Source: Schistosoma haematobium | Taxonomy: Eukaryota; Platyhelminthes; Trematoda; Strigeidida; Schistosomatidae | Direction: 5' to 3' | Assembly: GCF_000699445.3 (NCBI RefSeq) | Contig: NC_067202.1 | Location: 13,607,924-13,671,923, forward strand | Length of the DNA stretch: 64,000 nt | Shown here: positions 1-12,300 of the stretch, piece after piece | How the letters are laid out: every line of letters starts with the position of its first letter | Numbering within the stretch: position 1 is the first letter of the stretch | Notes under the pieces: model-generated | What the model was told of the DNA's origin: nothing | The model's input: only the letters and a program-made list of their open reading frames with translations | Database searches by the model: none | Position numbers and translations under genes: made by a program

Positions 1-229
1 TTAATCAGGACATTTTAATCTAAATATAAGATTTATATTTTAACTATTTAATAATTATTAATATGATTTGAATTGTTGGGACTAAAATTCTATTCAAATA
101 GTAGATTAAACTGATAAATCACAACTCTAGAACCTCTCTCTGCTAGTTTTAATGCTCATTATCATGTTAATTACATTTAAAAAATAGGAAATGCTTTTGA
201 TGTTTATTAAAATACTCTTTTTAGACTTG

Positions 230-375
230 TTGGCTACCATGAGACTGTATCTCCTGACGTTGCTCCACTGCTTTGTGGATCAGATCTTTAGGTCGAAAGC
301 TCCGGGTATGGCCTCCTAACATAACCACCAACTTCGATCTAGGCACCAGGGCGGTATTACAGCTCACACATAAAG
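230..375 (+). repeat. Rep-1 fragment (unclassified interspersed repeat)
   Basis: Shares extended wording with 7612-7760 (for example GCTCCACTGC, TTAGGTC, GGGTATGGCC). Family unknown to me. Confidence 0.75.
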
Positions 376-1269
376 CAAGTGACATATGTAGTGCATTGAT
401 GCATTATTACCGAAAAAATATGAATTTTGTTAATACAAACAGTTGGACTGTACACATCATTCATATTTGTAGATATTTATTCTCTCTTCACTTTAGAAAT
501 GTAAATCTGATTCATATTCATTTAGGGATCCAAACACCATGTGATGTTATACTCACATAATGAAACTTATATAATGGTTTCAGAATTTCTTGACCCGGGA
601 TCTGGTGAGCCCAACATGATTTGAACACGCAGCCTTCTGTTATGGAGTCAGATCTCGGGTCACTAAAATATAATATACCACCTTAATTTTAAACAGAATA
701 TTTAAGAGAAAATCTGGAAAAACAGTAACACTACTAGTTCTTTAACTATTGAGAACTTGGTTTACACTAATAGTCATTGGAAAAACGTTTGCACGTCACT
801 TACTCCTCAGTTATTATTATTGGAATTCTAACTGGGCTATTCAAAAACTCAGTTTTCTTAAACTGTGACTGTACAGTACTTAATTAGTTCTACAGAATAG
901 ATTTGTTCACAGATTATATCCTCTTTCGGTGGACTTTTTTACTGTTTACTTCATGACTTGTTCACGCCAATGCAAAAAAAAGACCAGCTGTTCTCTTGAG
1001 TGGAATAGTATACCCTGACGATACTGAGAGTTTTAAAGTAACTGTAACCTCAGTCAAATTATGATGAATGTATCTTCCTCAGAAGTGAAAATGCCTATAC
1101 TGCCTAGGACATCAAAGTAATCTTTTCTCCGATGCAATACAAATATTTCTATTCATGATGAAAATTGGTGTTCTAATATGAATAATCTGTCTAAAAAACA
1201 TCCACTAATACAAACGACGGACTGGAAAAAAACCTTTACAATTTCGCCTACTTTTATATAATAAGTAGT

Positions 1270-2675
1270 ATAACTAATAATCCGCTGGCAGCTATTCTCG
1301 AGTTACTGCCGGTCCCAAGCCCAACATAAAGGAGGAGGGTTGAGTATGGAATAAACAACCCCGTCCCATAGAAAACAACCTTGCTATAATCACGCTAACC
1401 AGAGTGAACAAAATAACCCGCTTAAACTCTGTCCTAGGAGTGTAAAGATCATCTCTCTGAAGAATTATTATGCCTAATGATGAAAGTCGAGATTCTTCGG
1501 AAATAACGTGGATGATACACCTTCTAACAACCAGAACAACCATTATAGTAGGTACATAGAATGTCCAGAAAATGTGGGATACCGGAAGGACCAGTCAAAT
1601 AGTTACACAAATTAGGAGATACAACTTATATTCGGGACAGATGCTGCTATACTCCGATCACGAGGAGGAAAATGCCCCACACACTCAAGGAGTTGCTCTG
1701 ATGCTGTCCAAAGAAGCACGTAAAGCACTTATAGGATAAGAATCTCATGGATACAGTTTCATCAAAGCACCCTTCAAAACAAAGAAGGAGGGAATCACAA
1801 TGAATGTTATCTAATGTTATGCACCCACCAATGGCGACGATAAAGGTCAGTTCTATGAGAGGTTACAATCAATCATTGGTGAAGTGCACAGAAGAGGACC
1901 CTACAATCCTAATGAGAGATCTAAACACCAAAGTTGGAATAGACAACACTGGATATGGAGATATCATGGTACAACATAGACGAACTGAGAGAAAGGAACT
2001 AGAATGACGACAGATTTAAAAATCTATGTTCATTCAACAATATTCCCATACACATGCATAAACAAAGCTACATGGGTCTCACCCGGTCATACCACAAAGA
2101 ACTGGATAGATCATATTTGCATCAATGAAAAATTCAGAAGGACAATAGAAGACATGAGAATCACGAGAATTAGGTTGATAGGGACAGATAAACCAGAACT
2201 GTCCACCAATAAATGGGCTCATTTATGCATATTGATGTTAACTACTTGATCCCAGGTCCCAGTGATAACCGTAATCATTGGTTTATGACGTTGCATGACA
2301 TAACTCAGAGTCGTTCATATTAGCACAGATGTATTCATTCATTATCTTTTCTTAAATCTTCAGTTCTAGTATTCTCTCAACTATACATTCGTTTCGAACC
2401 ATATCTTGTTCTGCTGTTATGATACAGTAATTGGAGCTATCACATATTTATCTCAATACTTATCCCAACTGAGTCACAAGGCAATCCCTCACATGGAATC
2501 CAAAGAAAAAAAAAGAAGACCGAAGAACACATTACATCGTGAAATGCAGACAGGCATGAGAAGAATGAACAAAAATTAGATAGTACTGGAAAAGAAAGCC
2601 CAGGACAGAGTGAGTTGGATAATACTGGTCAGCGGTCTATGGTCGATCAAGAGTAAGAGGTATAAGTAAGTAATT
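1270..2675 (+). mobile_element. Internally deleted RTE-type LINE: 5' region, endonuclease remnant and 3' end
   Basis: Starts with the CCGGTCCCAAGCC 5' region shared with 46750 and 53265, then an AP-endonuclease domain remnant (about 1545-2240) with stops and frameshifts. ILMRDLNTKVG has Arg where the catalytic GDLN motif has Gly, and NWIDHI is followed by a damaged SDHH region. The reverse transcriptase is absent; the element resumes at about 2480 with the 3'-terminal coding stretch and ends in TAAGTAAG-type tail. Pseudogene. Confidence 0.8.
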
Positions 2676-3057
2676 AATTAAATCTATCAACTATCCTTAA
2701 ACACATCTTATTTCATATTCATTAATTAATAATGAAACATTTAAAATGATAATTATATAGTTCAAATCTATGACAAAGATGACTATAGTATTTCATTTTA
2801 TTATAAAGCATAATCAAATATTCATTAACTTAAATGAAATTAAACCATCACCTATTACATGAATACAATATCTTTGATATAGTTATTACGTGACAAATTG
2901 AAATATCCATCATCTCTATCAATAATCACATTTTGGATAAACAAACAAAAGGAGAAAGAAACAAAAGAAATTGACTTATTTAAACAATTCCTAAGAAGTT
3001 TTAACATGTGATGGAACTAATGAAATTTTATAATATGATCTATACAAAGGTGCTAAC

Positions 3058-3308
3058 CTTCGTGAAAATGTTCTACTTGAAATTTTTTCCTCTTCAGCAT
3101 CATTAACATTATTGTCAGTAGTAGTTATAGTAGTCATAGTAGTAGTAGCAGTAGTAGTAGTAGTAGTATTGTTCTTTTCTCTAGATTGATTAATTATTCT
3201 TGATTGGTTATTAATTGATTGTATATAACTTGGTTTCGGTGGTATTGATGGTGTATAAGAAGAAGTTTGTTTGATTGAATAATGACTAGATGTCTTTGTT
3301 TGAGATTC
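3058..3308 (-). CDS. FERM gene exon 16: Thr-rich segment with PxxPxK motif
   Basis: 251 nt, 83 codons plus two bases; acceptor TCTTATAG, donor GAAG/GTTAGC. Begins on a codon boundary, as exon 15 ends. Residues 1296-1378: [20 protein letters not shown] then [11 protein letters not shown], and a Thr run encoded by an ACT microsatellite before [15 protein letters not shown]. No domain. The link to exon 15 rests only on compatible phase and splice sites across 4544 bp, so it is less certain than the FERM exons. Confidence 0.68.
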
Positions 3309-6300
3309 CTATAAGAATCAATGAAAAAAAGGGGTGAAATTATAATTCTTATTACAATGCAGATATCAACTAGGAACCAAAAGAAAAAATCAATTTTTGT
3401 TACACAACCTCATGATGATGTACCATAATGTTCAATGTGATTAGTTTAATGTTTTTCAATTTTTTTTATTTTTTCATTCAGAATTTTTTTTCTTGAATTG
3501 ATTTTTTTGGATAGTGTTTTTTTAGCGAATTAGTTTTCTACGGAATAAGGTTTGCTAACCCCATGCCCAACCCTTCTCTTTGTCTAATCTTGAAACCGAC
3601 AGTAGCTTCACGGGGGCTCCAGGTGGAGGCTAGCCCTCACTTGAAATCCTCAAGGCCAAGGGAGAAGAAGACTTAAGAACACATTACTCCCAGTAAAGGA
3701 GAGTGATATGAAAATAATGTATAAAAATTGGATAGAACTGGAAAGGAAGGCCCAGGTGAGAGTGTGTTGGAGAATGCTGGTTTACGACCTATGCACCATT
3801 AGGAGTAACAGACGTAAATAAGTAAGTAAAGTGAGTTTTTTCTTAAATTCTCACCATTTAATTTCTTTTCATCAGTTTTAATAATGTGGTGTCATTAATA
3901 TTAGAAATAATGTTCAATATTTATTTTCATTTGTTTAATTTTCTACTTAATCATACACAGAGTTATTGTAACAAATCGATCACATAGTCTCGTCTACAGA
4001 TTTCGTGTGATTCCTTAATAGTGATGGATGGTGGTGCAATTTTGTGGATTAGTTGAAGTTAGACATTAACACTAGTGAATGCCGGATCAGTGGTCCAAAG
4101 GTTAAGCGTCCGCGCTCGTGATCGGAGGTCCTGGATTCGAATCCAGCGAGTGGGATCGTAGATGCTCACTCCTGAAGTGTCCCAGTCTAGAACAAAAACG
4201 GCCGCCCGATGCTTCCAGATTTTTCATGGTGGTCTAGTGTTAATTGACTCATGAATTCAACCATTAAACTCCTAATAGTTTGGTGTGATTTGTGTAAATA
4301 TCTTCTTTGGGAGAACTAATACATCAACTGACCGCATAAATGTTTTGAATTTCTGTGTGAAGATCTAGGTGTCATATTTTGAACATCAACGATTTGGAAG
4401 TGAATCACAGTTGCAGAATATATTCCTTGTCACACTACAATTATTCCTTGATTTCACCGTAAGATGAAAAACAATAATTCTTATTTACTTTTTCAAGTCC
4501 TATATAGTGACTTAACGTTTATACCATCAGTAACTTAACATCTAAACATCTCGAGTGTTAATATTTAGTTAAAGCATAAAAAGGTTACTAAATTCTTTTG
4601 ACAAAAAAGCATTCACTTAATATGAAGATAGATTAGGAAAATACATTTGACAATGAGTTAATATTCATTTCAAGTAGACGGAATTTAGTCGAACTTATGT
4701 CATAGCTAACATACTTTCGTGACCATTAGAAGATAAATTTCAGATGGTTGGAGGTAGCCAACAGGGAACCGCAGAAATATATTTCATGCTAGTTAGCACA
4801 TATCAGCAATGCGTACCTGTAATTTAGAGAGAAATAATGCTACCTGAGGGATTAAAACTGTGTAAATGGGTGATACTGCTTTGAGTTCACCAGGGAAAAC
4901 TAGTTCCTTGAAATTCTAAGATGTACCTTACTGACAAGTACGAGAAAGTTGAACAGGGATTCTTGTTGACTGCCTCGAAACATTTAATATCTCAACAAAG
5001 TATACAAATGTTGACATACTCAGACTAGTGTTCACATTATAACTTGATTAACAAAATTCAATCAGTACTGAATAAAAGCGACATTAGTTACTAACCTGTG
5101 ATCAATCGATGTTAAACGTTAGATAACTCATAATATGTCTCTTGAATCTTATTCCGAACCATTGATCGTTGATCATAAAAACTTGCATAAATAGGTCGCA
5201 GTGTAGTAGGTTATAGATTCCAGATAACAATTACAATAAATAGATGGCTTGTATTATGAATATAACATAAACTAAACGTTCATGGTATTTAGCTAGATTC
5301 AATAAAATGCATTTGCATTCAAGTAGAGAATACGAAACTAAGATGACACTCTATCAAAAACTGGCTAACTTCTTGTTGCCTACAATACTTTAAACATTGT
5401 TGTTGATTACATTGAATTGGATAGTTTAGTTAAAAAGCTATCATCATCATTATGGATAACATCATCAATGCTTAATTTATGTAAAATTAAGTCAATTGTT
5501 TATTCTATTAGCTTTAATTCGGTTTATTGTTCGTAATGAGTTATTTCAAATCGAAATGAATTATCAGAGATCAACGAAACAAATAAGTGAAATTGAATAC
5601 AAGATTTAAAGAAGACAATCAAACACAAACAAGTTCACCAAGGCAAACTAATTTAACACTTTTTGAATAACTAAAATGTTCATTTCTAGATGAAGTACAC
5701 TCTGGTCATATTATCCGGAAGAATAATAAAAAGCTACGTCATTAAATTAATAAATTCAAAGTCTTATTTTTATTTTATTTAAACACATAAACATTGATAC
5801 AAGGAGGCACCAAATAGATATGCACCACATAAGTCATCCGATTTGTGTGAGAGCTAGGATACTGTCCAGGTGCCGAAACCGAAAAAGGTAGTTTTCTTAG
5901 GGGGCCACACCCGGAGCCTTCAACATAAAGCTCTGATCCACAAGGAAATGGAGCAACGTAAGAAGATGAAGTCCCATGGTAGGCGGTCAATAATAATTGA
6001 TTCATATGCCATTTGTTGTCTCAGGACACTGAAGCCCATGTATACCATTGCTTTGGAATCAGGATTTTCCAACTCACCTAGATGAACCCTCCATGTCCAC
6101 CAACCCGGTTAAAGCACCGGACATTCTCTTTCCGTCCTCTCAATTTCGTGAACAGTATCTCCGCCGCTAGACGGCAATGAGTAGGACTTCCCTGGCAGTG
6201 GTTGTATGCACGTGGCCATGTGAGGGCATTTCGTGAGTGCTAGCCGACTCTCTGCACTCTCGACCGTACCAGGTCGTTTGGGGGCTATAAACTCAATCAA

Positions 6301-9300
6301 CTCAAGTATATCAAAAGTGGACCCCTAAGTTACATATCTTGTTTATCAGCTTGTTTAGTTCATTTTTTTCCTTAATTTTCACTAGACACTGAGCAAACAC
6401 TCAACCATTTTAAGAAAAAATATCAATGTGAGGATTTATTAAGATCGTAGTATTTTCACAGTTAAATTCACTAATTAATCTAATATAGACCATCATTGAA
6501 GACCTAGAAGCATTAGATGGCAATAAATACTTCAAAATAAACATTATATTTGTATATAAAGACGGATTGTGGCTAGCACATAATACTTATGACTTAAGAC
6601 TATATATAGGTAATACGCACAGTATGCACATGTACACAATGAGTGACTGATCAATTTCAGTCCAAAACATCAATGAAAGGATTCAAACAAACAATACCAA
6701 ATGAGTTTGTATGTATCATTATCAAGGTTTGATTTGGTAATTTCGAATAAATTGAGCATTGGATAGATTGTTATAAATAAATAGTATATTTGTAATATCG
6801 CAATGAGAAGAAAATTAGATTTTCTACTCATTGGGATATTACAAATTTATTATTTATTAATACCAAATGAATTTAAACTTCGCCTCATTACACGAACAAG
6901 TGGCTATCAGGACTCAATAGCTAAATGGATGACATGATGGCGTTTGAAGCGAAAGGTACTTTATTCGAGTCCCATAGTGAACATCTACTCTTGAATGCAG
7001 ATATATCCAACTGACAAGTCCTAAATAGGATGAAACGTGCGTTAAACTGGATTCCATTACTATGTCACCACTATAAATCTTTATTTAGAATGCTTGTGAA
7101 TTAAGGCTATATAGAGGCAATACGCATAGGATGCACATATATTAATAGGAAACTGATCAATTACAGTCCTAAACAGCGATAGAAAGATTCAAATGAAGAA
7201 TGTCAAGTGAATTTAAACGATATACTTAATGATCAATGAACATTTTCATGAATGAAGTAGAAAGTATATCCAACATACTACTTACTCACACATTCTTCCT
7301 CTTTAATGTGTTACATCAACTTAAAGGTTAAATCATGTGAAACTCATTCACATTCAAGTTAAGATAAAAGTTCTTATGGAACTCTTTTCATTAGTTTCTA
7401 TTCATGTTAATATATATTTTCAATATAGAAATAATTGAGCTTTTTTTTAATGCCCTGGTATGGCCGAGAGTGGGGTGGGCCCGCCCACCCTTTCAAAATA
7501 CTCTCACACGGCCTCGCGTATACAGCCTCTGCCAGAGAAGTCCTGCTCACTGCCTTCTCGTGGCGGGGGGTGTGGTTTACGAAAATGAGAGGACGAAAAG
7601 CGAATGTCATCTGCTACCATGGGATTGCATCTCCTCACGATGCTCCACTGCCTTGTGGGTCAGACATTTAGGTCAAAGGCTCGGGGTATGGCCCCCTAAG
7701 AAAATCACCTGCTTCGGTCTGGACATCCGAGCAGTATCACAGTCCACACACGGACAAATATTGTGTGGCGCATATATATTTGGTGCTCTCTTGTACCAAT
7801 ATTTATGTGTTCAAATAAATAATAAATAAATAATTTTTTAATAATAACTTACTAGTTTTTTATTATTTTCATTATTTCCAATAGTGATTAAATGATTTTG
7901 ACTAAATGTAACAGATTTCGGATATTCTTTACTTATCATATTATCATTATTATTATTATCATTATTTATAGTTGATTCAATTAAATGATCTGTTCTATTT
8001 GTTAATAAAGCTAATGAATCACCTAATTTATATGCACCAACACCGGTAGCTGCAAGATATGCAGCAGTACTACCAGCTGTTCTATTCATTTGACTACTAT
8101 TAACATTCATATTAGTAGTATTAGTAGTAGTATTAGTATAAGTTGTTTTTCTTAGATTATTATTATTATTTATCTGATTATAATAAGAAGTTGAATCAAT
8201 TACAGGATTAGATGTTTGATATAAATTTCTATTAGATGATTGTGTTAAATAAGCTAATGAATTTGATGTTGATAATGATGATGGTAATATTGATTGATCA
8301 ATTATCGAATTATATTTTAATGAATTATGTAATGGTTCATGATATGATCGTGTTTTATTGATTAATTCACTTGTACTAATAGATGATGATATATTTTGAT
8401 TCAAATTTATTGATTTTGTTGCTTTAGCTAATGATGATCCATGATTAGATGTATCTAATACATTTTGATTGAATGGTGATAAAGTTTGTGCCATCATACT
8501 ATCTGATTTATTATAATAATTACTATGTGTATGAATCATAGGGGTAACATTGGAATAATTTAATTTCTTATTAGATAATGGATAATAACCATTATTATAT
8601 AATAAATCATTTGATATAGATTCTTTCTTATTCAATGTTGTATCTATATGATCCATATCATCTATTTGTTTTATATTATTATCTATTGGATCTAATATAA
8701 TATTATTAATATCAGGATTGATATTGTTCTGATAATTAGTTTTATCTTCTATTGGATTCGGTATTGTATGATACCAATCTCTTGGTTGTGGGGATAAATC
8801 TTTGATTGATTTCATTTTATTCAATGTGAATTGTCTTGATATATGTTGTGAAGTATTTCTAGATAATAATGGATCCTTTGAACTTGACTGAGATAATTTA
8901 GGATAACAAATAATATTTTTACGTGATTCTGTATAATGTTTCATAGATTTAATATTTAATGGTATTTCATAATTATTGGATGAATATAATGGTGATGATG
9001 ATGATGGTAATGTATCATTTATTGTATTAGGTATTGTAGTTATATTACATGCATATGGATAATAAATAGAGGATTTCGATGGATTTATATTTTCTATACG
9101 ATGATATGATAATGTTTGAGATTTATGTGGTATTGTTGTTGTTAAACTATTTAAACTTGTTGTAGTTGTTATTGTTCCTGTCATTGTCGTCATTACTGTT
9201 GTTGTTATGGATTTATTTTGAATAAAATATAGTGATTTCGATCGATTCATTGATGATTGTTTTGTAGTTTCTATGATAGATGAATGATCATTTATTGATT

Positions 9301-12300
9301 GAATTGAATATTGATTATCAGGATTAATTATAGTTTGTTTATATTGTGATTTGATTGGATTAGTTTCAATTTGATGAGTAGTAGTTAAACTCATCGATGG
9401 TTTTTTTATAGTAGGAATAAATTTAGTCTCTGCCTCTTCATAATGATTTGAATAAGGATTTAATATAGATATAGTAGAAATTGGACTATATGAATCATCT
9501 TTGATAATATTTTCCGAATTTATACTTACGTATGGTTTTGTATTTAATTGTTCATTGGATAAATTATTCAATGTTTCACTATTATTATTATTATTATTGT
9601 CTGTTTTTTGATTGATTGAAGGAATTGGAGTGGTATCATCTTCAGTATTCTTGATAGATTTTATTCCATTCGCTCCAAGCCAATTACCAACTTTCATTTT
9701 TTGATACATATCTGAATTATTAGTTTGTTTTAATGCATCATTAACAAATTCATCATTCTCATTCACATCATCATCATCATCTTCATCAGCTGATTTTAAT
9801 GGTGATGAAGATAATGTATTAACTGAACCAGTACAAAAACCATTTACACCACCACCACCGCCAACGCCATTCATATTGTTTAAATTTACATCAATTTGTA
9901 ATGGTTGCTCTGTGGCTTCAGCATTTGCTTCAACACCGGAACTAATTGAATCAATATTATCATTATTACCATTATCTATATTTGATTGTATTAAATTCAT
10001 CATATTTGTTATATTCATTTGTTCTGTTTTAATATTATTTCGTTGTTTTTCATTTATTGTCTCATTTATTGTATCATTTTTATTTGGATATAATTCATTG
10101 ATAGATTTCTTTTTATCAGATAATAAATCACCCTCAGCAACAGTATTATTGATTTCATTGGGATTTTTATGAATACCCGGAATATTGATTAAATTCGGTG
10201 TAGATAAACTACTTTTATGTTGACGTTGTTGTTGTTGTTGTTGATCTGGTAATGTTTGTAATGGTAATTGTTGTTTTATTCCTCCATTGAATTGATCAGT
10301 TAATCGTTTATTCATGAAAAGATTATCATTTAAATCATCCAATTCATTATTGTTTCTACGTGTTTCTACTATAAATAAAAGAATAATTAATTAACATTCA
10401 TTCAACTAATGAAAATGATTTAATAAAGTAAGATAATCAATGACTGAAAAATGAAAACTAATTTCAAATGAAGTTTTGTCTGTTATAATATAACAAATAA
10501 ATTCTAATTCATTTTCAGAAAAGGTTTTGTAGAGATTTATGAAAATTTCAATAGTTGAAATCATGAGTCAGTTGAAGCTAGAACATCATGGAAAACCTGG
10601 AAGCACTGGACGGTCGTTTCGTCCTCGAAAGGAATGTGCATCCATGAACCCGCCTCGCGAGACCTGAACCCAGTACATATCAGTCTTGCGCGCGAACGTT
10701 TAACCACTAGGCCACTGAGCCGGTATCCGGCAGTGTTCATGTCTAATTTCAATTAATCCATGAAAATGAGTGACACATCCACCACTGTCATCAGTGAGTT
10801 CCTATCTCACAGAAGACCCGGTTCAACTACACTGGTCACTGCTTCCCACTAGAACTCCAGCAAATACCTCTTGAAGACAGCCACTAGTGAATATATGTTG
10901 ATTAGTATCAGAAGGTAGTTTTGTGAATATTATAGTAATTTTAATAGTTCAGATCTTGAGATCGATTGGTCTACGGTTTGAATCTCGTGAGGCGGGTTCG
11001 TGGATGCACACTGCTGAGGAGACTCGCAATAAAACGAAACGGCCGTCCACTGCTTCTAGGTTTTACATAGTGGTGTAGCTTCAACTGACTTATAATCTCA
11101 ACTATTTAAATTGCTATAATCCCCTTCTGATACAAATAAATAAAAATTAAATAATCTGGATAAAACGGATTGGCTAAAAGGTTACCAAATTGATATATAA
11201 AAGATCTACTGTTAAGATTTCTTATGTAATCATGTAATCTTTTGGAATAGTGACGGATAACTTCTAGTCAGTTAATGTAGAATAATTAAAAAATCATTAG
11301 TCATGTTTCTTAAATAACACCAATTTTTCTACATAAATTTCTTCTTTTTTTTCATGAACTTACAAGAACTTCTGTGATGATCTAAACCTTTGATTAATCG
11401 ATTCATCCGTGAACTATCTTGAAGATTTTCATTACTATCCACATATTTACGATCCAAATCATTTTGACTTTGTGAATGTCGTTTATCATGAACACTCCTA
11501 AAAATTATATAATTAGAGTAGACTAATGGATATCCAATATGACAAATGATAATGATTTAATATTAACATGAGATAAAATGGTACCTAATTTCAAAAATAG
11601 ATATTTATTCTTAATTCAGATTTAAATGTTTCTCTTTTTCTAGTTACAAGTATGTATTGTTAGTGTTAAAGATTTATTTGCTATATTCAAGCATCAATTC
11701 ATGTCATATTTATCGATGTTATGGTGCATGCTAATTGTGTTGACAGCTTGGAATCAATTAAACAATTTGGACTTTGCAGATGACCTAGCTATTCCATCCC
11801 ATACACACGAACAAATGCGGATGAAGACAACTACTGTAGCAGCAATCTCTACAGAAATAGGCCTCAACATACACAAGGGGAAAAGAAAGACCCTCAAATA
11901 CAACACGAAGAACACCAAATACAATCACACTTAATGGAGAAGCTCTGGAAGAAGTGGGATCATTCACGAACCTGTGAAGTATCATCGATGAACAAGAAGG
12001 ATCGGATGCACACGTAAAGGCAGTGATTGAATAAGCAAGGACAGCATTCCTACAGTTAAAGAAAATATGAAACTCAAAACAACTGTCAATCAATATCAAA
12101 GTCACAATCCTCAATACTAACGTCAAGACAGTTCTACTGTACATAGCTGAAACATGGAAAACTACCACAACCATCATAAAAAAGGTAGGAGTATTTATAA
12201 ACAGTTTTCGACGCAAGATACTCAGTGTCTGTTGGATGGAAATCATCAGCAACATCCTATTGTACGACAGAACAAACTAGGTTCCAGTTGAAGAGAAATT

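Larger units (their letters stand above)
1..3057. other. Downstream intron or 3' flank of the FERM gene
   Basis: No exon recognised. Holds a Rep-1 fragment (230-375) and an internally deleted RTE element (1270-2675). The rest (376-1269 and 2676-3057) is AT-rich sequence in which I see nothing. Confidence 0.6.
3309..7852 (-). other. Intron 15 (4544 bp)
   Basis: Contains a rearranged RTE piece (3535-3835), a beta SINE (4022-4275), Rep-1 copies (5770-6335 and 7450-7838), two alpha SINE pieces (6548-6725 and 6865-7215) and a large hairpin (6770-6861). Nothing seen in 4276-5769. Confidence 0.65.
10369..11363 (-). other. Intron 14 (995 bp)
   Basis: Largely an inverted pair of beta SINE copies (10540-10950 minus, 10951-11125 plus). 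Confidence 0.85.

Noticed and set aside
3115..3175. Possible CRISPR-like array of TAG triplets
   Set aside because: Simple triplet repeat inside a coding exon; no spacer structure, eukaryotic context.
9876..10172. Plus-strand ORF of 98 residues
   Set aside because: Antisense shadow of the giant exon; hydrophobic only because Asn/Ile codons are read in reverse.
11701..11934. Plus-strand ORF containing LDFADDLAI as a host gene
   Set aside because: It is the reverse-transcriptase active-site end of a truncated RTE element.
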